Made by a program: the position numbers and the translations under genes. 64,000 bases of DNA. It comes from Seiridium cupressi. Lineage: Eukaryota; Ascomycota; Sordariomycetes; Amphisphaeriales; Sporocadaceae. The stretch's first letter is position 1. Every line of letters begins with the position of its first letter. This document shows positions 12,110 through 23,437 of this stretch, one piece after another. Location of the stretch: contig JARVKI010000063.1 of the NCBI GenBank assembly GCA_036674765.1, positions 186,001-250,000 of the forward strand, given 5' to 3'. The notes beneath the pieces were generated by a model. The model worked only from the letters and a program-made list of their open reading frames with translations, had not been told where the DNA came from and searched no databases.

Positions 12110-12720
12110 CGCATCATGACACTCGAGCTAAGCAAACCGGCTGACGTGTTGCGTTGCTCCCTACGCATTGCTGACTTAGACGCGAGACCAACCCACATAA
12201 CGCTGTCCTACACGTGGGAAAGTGGTTCTCCTTGAGACGAGTCCTGGTCTCAACCCCTCCACGAGGCTTTGCGTCTTATCAACGATGAACAGCTAGCTGG
12301 GTAGAGAACAAGAACATGATATTTTGTAGTGACTAGAAAATGGCTATATTTCTTCACCTATACAAGGCTCTTGGGGAGATGAGAGCGACACGCCCAGGTG
12401 ATTACTGGATCGATGCTGTGTGTATTGATCAACAGAACTCTGCTGAGCGCCTCTCCCAAGTCGAGATGATGGGGCGCTTATAACTAGAAGCTGAATCTGT
12501 TACCATTTGGTTGGATACCTGCCCGTCCCTGGTATTAACATATATCCAGAGGACGATAGCAAAAGATCCGGCATTAGCGCGCTCAGCTAGAGGGGAATAT
12601 CCTTGAAAAGTATGTTCTTTGGCTGTGGCTTGGCTCTTTAGTCGTCGATGGTTCACTGTTGTTACCCACTAGTGGCCTGATACCAACCTGACACGTATAA
12701 TAAGTCTTGTGAGCCTGTTG
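12110..12720 (+). pseudogene. HET-domain gene remnant
   Basis: Degraded heterokaryon-incompatibility (HET) domain. The first block reads LRCSLRIADLDARPTHITLS followed by YTW, the conserved SYxW opening of HET. After a frameshift the second block reads YWIDAVCIDQQNSAERLSQV, matching the core WIDAxCIxQ motif, then an in-frame stop, then ESVTIWLD. A last piece near 12640 reads SRRWFTVVTH then a stop, where intact proteins have a variant of SRRWFTRVWVLQE. Stops and frame changes over 600 bp exclude a functional product. In living copies the HET domain triggers cell death after fusion of unlike hyphae. Confidence 0.75.
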
Positions 12721-14561
12721 CATCTTCCGCTCAAACTATCTCTCGACGACGTGACTTGGCGCTTTTCGGCTTTCCCCTCCTTGGCCTTGTCGAAATCAAT
12801 GGTATATATTCTCTACTCACAGTGAACCGTGTGTGGTAACAGTGGACCAGTTCATGACTATGTCATGAGCATTGATTACTCAGTTACCTATATGATCTGA
12901 CCGTAGGTGGGGAAGCTTTTGGAGAAGTGCGAAAAACAGGGACGCATTATATCTTGTTAGTCGCACATCTTCACACACTCCATAAACTAGACTGCACCAT
13001 CAACCCACACAATCCCTGGTAATTCGTTGGAACCGGGATATGTCTAACGCAGAACGACACGTCAGTGCACAAGATGGTCGATGAGAAAACACTGTTGTTC
13101 TCACCAGCGCAGCATAAGTACGTTGAACTTTGTCACTCCCATGACTTGATAGTCGGGCTACAACACTGACGACTATCCATTGGTTCCAAATCATAAAATG
13201 CGACCGGTTTCGCAGCCCCTGCCACAGCACTCTGCTCCCGGGACTGTTCCTGCGACAGAGCATGAGCCCATTTCGCTAAGATAAGTGTGATTGACGGTTT
13301 GGCTGGTGTTATAACTAAGGCATGGCTGAATGGTTCGCAATGAAAGCGGAATGAGATGCATCGACGTATTCTGCTCGCGAGATTTTCCGATGTTCGGCCG
13401 ATCGTATTCGTGTTAGGCCACAAGATTGAATGCGAGGCGGTGAGTGGGAACGAGGGGTGCATAACTTTCGATTGGCCAATTCGGACTTTCTTGGCTTCAA
13501 CCATTGAGCATGACCTGCATTTGCATTACTTAGGCATCGGATTGAGCCACTTGCACAACACGCAGCGCTTGGAATTAAGGAGTGAAAAGTGGAATACCCG
13601 GACCATCCCGCTGCCCGTTACTGGACCCTTGACAGAAAAAAGAATAAGAAAAACATCCCATGATCCGTCGAATGTCGAAATCGAAACAAACGTCGATTCA
13701 AAATTGCGACGTGCAAGCTGGGGCGATATGGCGCGATTCTCGGAAGCGCGACAGGCCGGGGAGGCTCAAAATCTTCACCCCTCATCACTAATCACAGCTT
13801 GAACATTTGAACCCTTCACGAAATCAGGTGGGGTAGGTACAATGTACCTGCCTCAACGCCGGTGAAGTACTCGCGACTGATTTCTCCATCTTGTCACGCC
13901 GGCAAGTGCGGTCACCTCCTCCGATTGACAACAGTAAGAGGAAATGGTGTATTACAAAGTCGAGCATTAGAACCCATCTTCGATGTGATGATTGATGGGA
14001 TTTGACACCAAGAGCGAGGTGGAAAGCCGCGCGACGGGTACACGGACTGGTTGTCATTCCCGATATGGGCAAGGTGATCTATCAATTAAAATGATGCCAG
14101 CCATGGGAGATTTGCATGCCAGAAAAGCACCCAAGCACCGTTATTTGCTGTAGAAAAGGGTCCTCCTGTCAATCGATCGCCTCGCTAAGACTAGGCCTGC
14201 TAGGCCGACGCATGTACCGTGCTACCGCGGCGACCGACCGAGATAATATTTCCTAATCCTCAACAACGCCCACCCCTTCCCTACTCTCCTGGTGATTCAT
14301 CTTTCCTGTCCGAGGACTCACCAATCCCCGGCTCAGCACCTTTCAGAGGTCGTTCCCCTCCTTTATTCTGCTCTTCTCGCCCACGGTGGCCTCTGTTTGA
14401 CTGTATTCGACACTGAGAATTCGGTCCCGCCGACTCCAGAATTTCTCAAACCTTGTCGCAAAAGGTCGTGATAGGCTACAATTTGCTCTCCCGCCAAAAA
14501 TCATCAACTCGACAGCGGCCCCTGAGTTCTTGCGATCAGTCAACCAATTCACGCGGTAGTC
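12721..14561. other. Spacer and ERG5 upstream region
   Basis: No supported gene. The open frame at 13356-13802 lacks any recognisable motif. The last 350 bp before ERG5 are rich in C/T tracts, as common in fungal promoters and 5' UTRs of highly expressed genes. Confidence 0.4.
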
Positions 14562-16349
14562 ATGTCTGTCAACACCACGAGCTTCACGTCGCCTTTGGCC
14601 GACAAATTTTCCGCCGTCAGCCTGCCTCCTCAAGTCGACTATGTAATCGAGAAGGTCGCCGGTGCCAGCATCGTGACATGGCTCGTCACGTTACTCGCCA
14701 TCGCTGTCGCATACGACCAAAGTACGTCCCGCAGAACACGCGTATCTGCAAAGTACCGGAACATGTGTATACTGACATGTTATCTTGCTTACAGTCAGCT
14801 ACTGGACCCAGAAGGGCTCCATTGTCGGTCCTGCGTTCAAGGAACCCTTCATTGGACCGTTCCTCCAATCCATGAACCCCAAATTTGAGGAGTACTACGC
14901 CAAATGGGTCAGCGGTCCCCTTAGCTGTGTTTCTGTCTTCCACAAGTAGGTACCCGTCCTTGCAGCCGTTTAAACGCCCGCGCTAATCTATTGTGTCTCG
15001 TAGGTTCGTCGTCATCGCATCGACTCGCGATCTGTCTCGAAAGATCTTCAACTCCCCCGGCTTCGTCAAGCCATGTGTCGTCGATGTCGCTACCAAGATC
15101 CTCGGAGAGACGAGCTGGGTTTTCCTCGATGGAAAGGAGCATGTTGACTTCCGCAAGGGCTTGAACGGCCTTTTCACCCGCAGGGCACTGGAATTGTACC
15201 TGCCCCGTCAGGAGGAGGTCTACAATACCGAGTTCAAGAAATATGTCGAGATCACCAAGGAAGCCGGAGGCAAGCCTGTCCCCTTCATGCCTCACTTCCG
15301 TGACATCATGACCGACGTCTCTTGCCGTACGTTTGTTGGCTACTACATCTCCCAGGAGGCTATCAAGAAGATCTCCGACGACTACTTCCTGGTTACTGCT
15401 GCCCTCGAGCTCGTCAACTTCCCCATCATCATTCCTTACACCAAGACATGGTACGGAAAGAAGGCCGCTGTTATGATTATGGACGAATTCGCCAAGTGCG
15501 CTGCCAAGGCCAAGGTTCGCATGGCTTCTGGTGCCGAGGTTACTTGCATCATGGACGCCTGGATCAAGGATATGTTTGCTTCCAACAAGTGGCGCGAGGC
15601 TACCGAGAAGGGTCTATCTACCGAAGGACTCGAGAAGCCCCAGCCCCTGATTCGCGAGTTCACCGACTATGAGATTTCGCAGACCATTTTCACCTTCCTG
15701 TTTGCTTCTCAAGACGCCACGAGCAGTGCCGTCACCAACATGTTCCAGATTTTGGCTCAGCGACCTGATGTTTTGGACCGAGTCCGAGAGGAGAACTACA
15801 AGACCCGCAATGGCGACATCAACGCTGCAGTGTCCCTGGACGAACTCGAGTCGATGACCTACACCCGCGCCGTGGTGCGAGAGCTCCTCAGATACCGCCC
15901 TCCCGTCCTGATGGTCCCCTACAAGGTCAAGAAGGCTTTCCCTATTACTGATACCTACACTGTGCCCAAGGGCGCCATGGTTATCCCTACGACTTACATG
16001 GCTCTCCGCGACCCCGACGTGTACGAGAACCCCGATGAGTTCGACCCCGAGCGCTACTACACCGGCGACGCTGAGGAGAAGGGCTCCAAGAACTACCTGG
16101 TGTTCGGCACTGGTCCTCACTACTGCCTGGGTCAACACTACGCGCAGCTCAACTTGGCCCTTTGCATTGGCAAGGCCTCGATCCAATTGGATTGGAAGCA
16201 TCACCCAACACCTACTTCCGAGATCATCAAGGTGTTCGCAACCATCTTCCCCGAGGTAAGCTAAAGCGAGACACCGACACCACAGACCAAGTGCTAATGT
16301 GAATTTGCAGGATGATTGCCCCCTGACCTTTGAGGCGAGAAAGTGGTAG
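14562..16349 (+). CDS. erg5: Sterol C-22 desaturase, cytochrome P450 CYP61
   Basis: Four exons (14562-14721, 14795-14945, 15004-16255, 16311-16349; introns 73, 58 and 55 bp) give about 533 residues, the normal length for ERG5. It makes the C22-C23 double bond late in ergosterol synthesis, in the endoplasmic reticulum. An N-terminal membrane anchor lies near residues 35-50 ([12 protein letters not shown]). The order of [37 protein letters not shown] and KTWYGKKAA is specific to CYP61. The I-helix is [11 protein letters not shown], the ExxR pair is ELLR, and the heme-binding loop is [11 protein letters not shown] with the axial Cys. The tiny last exon ([12 protein letters not shown]) completes the C terminus. 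The gene looks intact. Confidence 0.96.
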
Positions 16350-17958
16350 TCGAATTTAAGTGCGGCTGACGGACTTGGATGTGATACGACAGCCTAGCTT
16401 ATATGATCTGAGCTTTAGGGGCCATGACCAAACAGCATTGCCCTTTGCATTGATGACGAGCAAAGACCCTTAGAATAATTTTAATCACTACACTGTACAT
16501 AATTAGCATTTCGCAGGAGGAGGACAGAGTTGAGTAGTACTCAGCATCGTGTCGATGGAAAATGGGACTAAACAATCAAAATCAGTTAAACTCATCGTGC
16601 GCTTTATTCCAATAACTTGAACCACGAATCATCGCAATAGCAGTTCCGATGAAACCGAGGTCTCTTCACTTAATTCTTATACCTATCCAAACCCTTTGTG
16701 TATGAACTAAAATACTTTCGCCTAGAAATGGGGAACTCCGCGCCACGCTCTCTGTAATACACATGATATTTACACCCGTTTCAAATCCACCCGCCTGACC
16801 ATCGCCGTGCATCTTAAGTTTCAATATACCTTACGTGTATAGCTTGCAACGCCTAGCCGGTTATCGTTATTTCTCCTATCCTACTGGCGTTATTTCTCCC
16901 CGACTCGTCAAAGACTGGTCCTATGCACGAGTTCCAGATAAGTCAGACGTTTGGGTATAATGTATTTAGCTGATGCCACAGTTTGGGGATCGAACTGAAC
17001 CAAACTTAGGATGCACCATCATGCCCGGGGCCCGCGCATCGATATGATGCTACCGTGCCCAGCCGTCGATCGCGGCCCAGTCCACGCATGCCCAGGGCAT
17101 GGACCAATATGCCGGCGGGATTGGCATAAAATCCCACCATCGCATTGTCAGAATAATTGTGTCGGCGGTGCACATCAGCGCGTCTTTGACTACGTGTAGG
17201 CAGTGGGTGAAGTACAGATACATGTGATGCTCATGCAAATGTCTGCATCATGCTGAATAGCACGCTACTTATGCTTTGACCTAGTACATAGATGGAGAGC
17301 ATAAGACACTCGTGTCTGAAGGACATACCATTATTATCATCCAGAGAGTATGGCATTCTCGTGCTGGATTTGAGTCGGAGCAGTTACTTGCCTGTAGCAG
17401 TTTTCGACTCCTGGAAGTTTGGGCTGGCAGCCCTCAATGCAACGATCCGAAAATCGTTGGCTGCGCTGCCCACACGGTCTCGGTCTCTTGCGGGGGATCT
17501 CGCCTAGGCTCTGATTCTTGAGTCGATCGGCGCCGTGAGATGGACATATATAGCTAGGTAGTAGAAGTATCAATTAATGTGGATGTAATATCGCATTCCA
17601 ATCCATATGCTTGGTTCTCTGCGACTCGAGTCATGTAGCTCATTGTGGATCTATATCGTCCGCACGCCCTCCTGCGTAAGAGACAGCTGGAGGACATTGG
17701 GCAGAGATGGCGAAGTCTGGAGTCGGGGTATTGAGTCGAATGTGTTTGCGCAATTGATTGACTCGGTGTTGACACTTTAAAGACGGGAGAAATAAGATGA
17801 AACATAAGGAGATAACTGAATGTAAGATACGGTTACAAGTCTATTAGAGTGCTGGAAACTGATATGTACATAAGTTACTGCCATGTTATCCTCCGAACAC
17901 ACTACATGTTGATTGAGACAGCCTTTTGCCCTTCAAGTCGACAACGCTAGTCAAATTC
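16350..17958. other. Spacer between convergent ERG5 and S10 peptidase genes
   Basis: About 1.6 kb with no supported gene or RNA. Both flanking genes end towards it, so it holds two 3' UTRs. Short open frames on both strands lack motifs. Confidence 0.5.
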
Positions 17959-20159
17959 TCACAAATATACATCCGTTCCATTCGCCGCCTTATACCCAAC
18001 GAGGATGAAGTCCTCCGTAATGGCAGTCCCGCTCTGGAACATGAGCTTCTGTTTCTTGGTGCATGTCTCAAACATGTCCCAGAAGTAGCACTCCGGCTTT
18101 GGCGGCGACGGCACTTCGTTCTTGATGTGAAAAATGTTATCGTCGCCTTGGGTGGTCGAGTACGGCTTGCCCCCGCAGGCCTTGGCGGATGTGGTGCCCG
18201 TCGCTACGTCTTTATTGAACATGGCGCGCTGGAAGATCTTGTAGGCCGTTTCAGGTTGGTACCAAGGCACTGTATTGATAAAGATTAGTTTGCTGCCTTT
18301 CAGGAGGTTCTTGAATTAAGCAAGGGTTCAACGTACCCTCGTGGCCGGCGTTGAACACTCGTGAGAAGGACAGGCTGCCGAATTGGCGCACCATGCCTCT
18401 GGTGTAGGAATCGTTCGTCTTGATCTCGGCGTATTTGGCCTTATGGAAGTCTGCCGTGGTGTCCGACTCGATGGCGAGACTGACTTGTTCTCCTCCAAGC
18501 CCTGGGGTTGGGAAATTAATGTCTAGTATATCAAACAGGAACAATGAAGAGAGGGGGACACTTACAGTTGCACTGAAAATCGCGATCCCCGTACATCATG
18601 GCGACTTTGACTCCTCTGTCGAGCAGCTCGCCAAGAATTGCAACGTTACGGCCCAGGACAAAGTCACCTGTATTCGTGAAAGCTATAGAACTTCAGTAAA
18701 CTGTACAACTGTTACATGCATGAGTCCGTATCTACTCACCTGTGTGAACACCGTCCGAGAATCCAGTAAAGTTGAGCGGGACGCCAATATCGTCCTGCAC
18801 CTCCTTCGAGTTTAGGAAGCCGGCAGCGTACTTGGGTGGGAACGGGTCGATGGCAAAATTGGCGACATCGAATTGGTTTCTCTGCGTCTGGATATTAGAA
18901 ATCCTCCCCCACGTAAACAAGTCTGAATCGGGCGCCGCTTACCCCTGTATCACTATACGGCTTCCACATATTGGCAAAACAGTACTGATTAGCAGTGAAG
19001 CATGCTGTATTGACCTCGTCGCTCGTGCCCGCATTCAATGGATCCTGATCAGCAGCCAGAGATCGACAAGTGCTGACCAACTCCTGACACTGGGGCCAAG
19101 CAGCCACGGCAGCCTCGTACACGGTCTCGTTGATGACCTGGATGCCGTATGTGTTATTGAAGGCAAATTCCGGGAAGAACGGCATCTGCGTCATAATATC
19201 TAGGCAGCCATTTACAATGCCGAGCGTGTCGAGGTGCAGCGGCACGGCGGACTTGATGTCGCCGCTTGCGATCTTGGTGTTCTGTGACTCGAAAAAGGAG
19301 GAGAAGGTCGGTCCGTAGTGTCCACCGTACGACTCAGTCCAGATGCTGAATTTGTTATCTTTGGGTTGGTAGTGCGGGAACCTGTAGGATACATATCAGT
19401 CTGTAGGAATATATCGGGACGAGGTAGTGCCCTACTGTGTCATCCATGTCTGCATAAAGTGCCATGCAGCCAGTGCCTCCGTCTCGGTGGTGTTCGCAGT
19501 TGACAAGGGATTTCCAGATGAGAACGTGCCTCCAATATAGGTCGTGTTGAGGGCCAGAGTAGTCAGGGACTTTTGCTCGGTAACATCAAAAGGTGACAAG
19601 ACTTCATTGACGGTTCCGTTGATAAGAGTATCGTATGAGAAGCCGACCTGAACGGGCTGGTCGATGTACAGCATGTTGACCTCGTTGTTCCATGACCACG
19701 GGTTGAGGACCGTGTCTTTCGAGTTCGATGCTACTTTGCACGGTCCGTTCTCTCCCAGAGCCGCGGTCATCGAGGGTGAACCAGGGCCACCCTGCAGCCA
19801 TAGGGAGAGTGGTGCGTTGACGGGATCCTTTCGAGACTCGAAGAACCAGAAGAAGGTATGGATGTCGTAAGCTCGGCCTTCTATCAAATCGGCAGGGAGA
19901 TTGACGTAGCCGGAATACGACTTCACGCCTGGGGTGGTTTCGCAGATATGCGTCTGGCGTTTGTTAGCAGACTGACCTGAATGTGTCTTTGGGTAGCTAA
20001 TTAGGTTGTTTTCTTTACCTCTTTGAAGGAAATAGAAACTCCTGGGTTCTGATCCGAAGTTACGTGAGAAGGATCTTCCGAACCTCTGGGTAAGGAGAGT
20101 CCAATTGCCCCTTGCCATAAAGCAGCAAGGGCTATAATGTGGCTTGAAAGGGGTGGCAT
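17959..20159 (-). CDS. Secreted serine carboxypeptidase, family S10
   Basis: Seven exons by my reading (first 20019-20159, then 19436-19953, 18943-19381, 18740-18881, about 18566-18668 and two more down to the TGA at 17959) encode roughly 600 residues. The start ATG at 20159 gives the signal peptide SSHIIALAALWQGAIGLS. LWLQGGPGSPS is the oxyanion-hole region, the nucleophile Ser lies in WTESYGGHYG, the acid in YGDRDFQCN, and the His in FNAGHE followed by VPWYQPE after an intron. The motif at the nucleophile is TESYGG, where GESYGG is commoner. Many N-glycosylation sites are present. It removes C-terminal residues from extracellular or vacuolar peptides at acid pH, by family. Upstream lies a probable assembly fault, so promoter sequence is unreliable. 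Confidence 0.9.
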
Positions 20160-20346
20160 TATTGGGTTGTAGGTAATTAGTGGTAGAAGACAATAGAGAA
20201 TTAAATTGCAAACCAACGGAACAGAGGCACGAACGCATTGATACTTATATTAACATTATGACTTCCAGATATTATTAGACCTTGATTTTGATAGTTTCTG
20301 CCTCCAGTAATAACTTAATCTCGCCTTCAACCCAGGGCGCAGTGAG

Positions 20347-20450
20347 AATCCGGTGTATGTGACATGTCTCCTACGAGCAACTAATTTCGATGCCTGACTG
20401 TGCACTATGGGGTCAAATCCGAGATATAGTCTCGCACCAGACAAAGCGGT
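20347..20450. repeat. Copy A of a corrupted direct duplication
   Basis: This 104-bp stretch aligns along its whole length with 20537-20639. Shared words in the same order include TGTCTCC, TACGA/CACGA, GGGGTCAAA and CGCACCA. Identity is roughly two thirds by eye. Copy A is followed at once by the poly-G run and N gap. Confidence 0.75.
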
Positions 20451-20480
20451 GGGGGGGGGGGGGGGGGGGGCGGCGGGGGG

Positions 20481-20526
<46 letters not shown>

Positions 20527-20536
20527 NNNNNNNNNN
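20451..20536. other. Poly-G run and 10-N assembly gap
   Basis: Bases 20451-20526 are almost pure G with only three C residues, followed by ten N at 20527-20536. Open reading frames through it (poly-Gly or poly-Pro) are artefacts. Confidence 0.95.
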
Positions 20537-20659
20537 ATCGGGGTTTTGTTACTTGTCTCCCACGACCAAATATTTTGGTTGCCGTCCGTTGCAATTTGGG
20601 GTCAAAACCGTTATTTTGTACCGCACCACAAAAACCATTCCCCCCCCCCCCCCCCCCCC
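20537..20659. repeat. Copy B of the duplication, ending in poly-C
   Basis: Bases 20537-20639 repeat copy A at low identity, and 20640-20659 is an uninterrupted run of C. Normal-looking sequence resumes at AGATCTTTCTGGGACGAAGG. The pattern fits a low-quality read covering the same locus twice rather than a biological repeat. Confidence 0.7.
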
Positions 20660-21141
20660 AGATCTTTCTGGGACGAAGGAATATGCGAAATCAAGCGTGG
20701 AGGCTTAGTTCAGCTTGGCGATCAGCACTATTTGAGGTATGTGGGAACCGTGCGCCTCTATTCTGATTGGTCATGTCGGTCTACATCCACATTCAGGGCT
20801 CAGCGGGCTTGAAAATGCATGACTGCTTGCTTACCTCCTTCTTGTGCTGTGAAAGCTTAATTCTACCCTGGTCGACATTGGAATCAAGGCCAGTTTCCGG
20901 GACCGAATCCGCATCGCTCTCTGCATGCTCCTACATCACCGCTTACACAGCTTGGTTCAGGTTTTGGTAGATGGTACAGCTGTCGCTATCTTCCAGTCGT
21001 GCTACTTGTTCTTACGTATTGCCCATGAACGATGAAAAAAAAAAAGACTGGTCTTGAAAGAATCAATTTACGGGACTTGGCTGCCGAAAGGAAACCCGCT
21101 CTTGTGGAAATTCTTCCACTAAGAAGTCACATTCTAGGGTA

Positions 21142-21942
21142 TCAAGATCGATCCGTCGCAGTTCCCAGTGGATGCACCATGACCTCGTGCCATATAACGC
21201 CTTTCCCATCAAGCCTTTCTACTGTGATGTTATAGATATCCTTGTATCCAACCGATTTATACAGTGGATGCCCGACCGGTGTGGCCAGTAATGTTGCCGG
21301 CACTCCCGCGATCTCAGCCAGCGCTAAACCCCAGTGAAGATGAGTCGCCGCAAAGTCATGACCGTCCCATTTTGGATGAGTTGCGAGACCGCCCAGGTAA
21401 GCATGGCGATCATATATATCGTCCAGATACTTCGTCTGAGCGTCAAAAAGCGACTCCATGTACGGCTCCATCCTGGTCGTGTTCGTGTCGAGATGGGCCG
21501 AGCAGTTGAAATAGCTGGTGGCGATACCCAGGGGGCCGAACCTCTGCTGGACTGGACTGCTGCTGCTGGATCTGTTGAATTGCCAGACCGAAATTGACAC
21601 GACGCGCGAGCCCGACTTGGACGTCTCGTCCGGCACGGCGATGACTCTGGAGGAGATACCGTTGTCGGGAGAAGCTGCCAGCAAACGCTTCATTTCGTCC
21701 CGCACACAATGCCAGGTGTAGCCGGGATGATCATCCGAGAACTGGCGCACATAATGCCACTCTGGAGCCACGGAGAAAGCATCGAAAATCACAGTCGTGA
21801 AATCATCAACGTCTTCGACAACGGCGTCACGGAATTCGAATGGCTCAGCTCCCATGTAGTGCTGCTGACCAGTGGACAGGGCCCAGCAAGGGGAGTAGAG
21901 TAGTGCCGCGACCAAAGCCGCGAATAGGGACATGGGCGCCAT
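21142..21942 (-). CDS. GNAT-family acetyltransferase with signal peptide
   Basis: A single-exon gene of 266 residues. The N terminus MAPMSLFAALVAALLYSPCW is a good signal peptide, ending near ALS. The mature part begins with the GNAT-like EFRDAVVEDVDDFTTVIFDA (beta-1/alpha-1) and the C-terminal half carries YLGGLATHPKWDGHDFAATH (beta-4 and acetyl-CoA loop region; the pyrophosphate loop is degenerate compared with QxxGxG), then GVPATLLATPVGHPLYKSVG and YKDI, the usual Y..GF-type ending. There are several N-glycosylation sequons. GNAT enzymes normally act in cytosol or nucleus; this one appears destined for the secretory pathway. Substrate unknown. Confidence 0.8.
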   Translation of the reverse strand: MAPMSLFAALVAALLYSPCWALSTGQQHYMGAEPFEFRDAVVEDVDDFTTVIFDAFSVAPEWHYVRQFSDDHPGYTWHCVRDEMKRLLAASPDNGISSRVIAVPDETSKSGSRVVSISVWQFNRSSSSSPVQQRFGPLGIATSYFNCSAHLDTNTTRMEPYMESLFDAQTKYLDDIYDRHAYLGGLATHPKWDGHDFAATHLHWGLALAEIAGVPATLLATPVGHPLYKSVGYKDIYNITVERLDGKGVIWHEVMVHPLGTATDRS

Positions 21943-22484
21943 CTTGATCGTTCACAGGTGAGTAAGTATGAATGGATTCGAGTACGGAGTCACCACGCGA
22001 ACGGACGTGGAGTTGTGTTTGCGTCTAGAGTCAGCACACCATCTTGGCATATCACTGCCTACAGGGATCGGAGTTCGGATCTCCCACTATGTCCTTCTAC
22101 GCACGGCGTTGAATGGCATCAGAGGTGCAACATCAGTGATTGGAGGGCATTGCATGACGACTTGGTATAGTCGGTCTTGCCAGTCCAAGTCCTCCTATGG
22201 CGATGAGAGAACACCGCGAAAACATGCATATGCTGCTATGTACGACATGCAAAGAGCAAACGAGAATGGAGACGTCGTCACTCATAGATGAGTAGTTGAC
22301 ATGTACATTATGAGACGTATTTCGGACACCCCATTGTTGATCACTAAGCACGCTGGTGTAAGTACCCCACGTCATTTTCGACATGGAGCTAGAAGCTCAA
22401 GCTACAACCAACCAACACGACGCTTCTTCCATACACATTTGTCTCTTCTACCTCTGTAGACCGTCCACTATACACATTCCAAAG

Positions 22485-23165
22485 ATGGCATCCAAACCCA
22501 GAATGACCGGTGCTCTGCGCCCCAGCGCTCAATTGACCTCTCGAGCCAGTCCCCTGGCATTCCGAAGCTTTGCAACAGCATCCCGCGCAGCCTCGACTTC
22601 CCGACCTCGGCTGAGCTGCTCCCAAGCCGCGCGCCCTCTCGCCGCGTCGACACAACGCCTAGCCGGTACTGTGCGGTGGTCTTCCGAATCCGCGACGGGA
22701 AGCAAGATATACTCGTTCGAAGAGGTGCGTTTCGCCCACCCTACCCCATCCATGGAAGAGTAGCACAAGGACTTTGGTCTGGTGATACCAAAGAACTTCA
22801 GCACGGACTAACAGCTCTTCGCTCTGCAGATGAAAAGCCTTTCAAGTAGATCCAACCCTAAGGTCCATATAATCGATGTCCGCGAGCCTGGCGAGCTGGC
22901 ATCAACGGGGAGGATCCCCACCGCCAAGAACATACCCATCACCACATCGCCAGACAGTTTCCATATCACGGCTGAAGAATTCCAGGATAGATTCGGAATC
23001 GACCGGCCCGGCCTTGAGGACCAGGTGGTTTTCTACTGCAAAGCCGGTGTGAGGAGTCGGGCAGCAGCTGGTATTGCGAGGGAGGCCGGTTGGAAGTCTG
23101 TCGGGGAGTATCCGGGAAGTTGGGCGGAATGGACTGGGAAGGGTGGAGAGGTTGAGCGATCATAA
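22485..23165 (+). CDS. Mitochondrial rhodanese-domain protein
   Basis: Two exons (22485-22724 and 22830-23165) joined by a 105-bp intron encode 191 residues. The N-terminal 65 residues are rich in Arg, Ser and Ala and almost free of acidic residues (LAFRSFATASRAASTSRPRL), a typical mitochondrial targeting sequence. The rhodanese domain follows with VHIIDVREPGELASTGRIPT, PGLEDQVVFYCKAGVRSRAA and GWKSVGEYPGSWAEW. The active-site Cys is in the loop CKAGVR, which fits the six-residue loop of thiosulfate sulfurtransferases. It resembles yeast Rdl1/Rdl2-type proteins. The likely role is sulfane-sulfur transfer; the acceptor is unknown. Confidence 0.88.
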
Positions 23166-23437
23166 GGCAAGACGTCGATCCATTCAGTGGAAGTAATACA
23201 TGCAAGTTGGATGCACTGAGAAGTGAGCGTTCGGGGATGGGGGATGAGATGCCACGGCCCCGCTAGGTCACATGGACTGCTTGAGCTCAAACTGATGACT
23301 ACAATGAATTGGTATCGTAATAAAACATCTAGTGTACAAATCAAATACTCGGATACCCCGATAACGCCCTTGCGCATGCTGGCCCCGTCCTACAGTCTCC
23401 CTTCTCTATACCTGTGCTCCGGCCCTGGACGAACGGC

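Noticed and set aside
13356..13802. 148-codon plus-strand open frame
   Set aside because: No motif, no splice support, random-looking composition.
20256..20812. Open frames coding for poly-Pro or poly-Gly around the N gap
   Set aside because: They are produced by the homopolymer G/C tracts and N bases of a doubtful assembly region.
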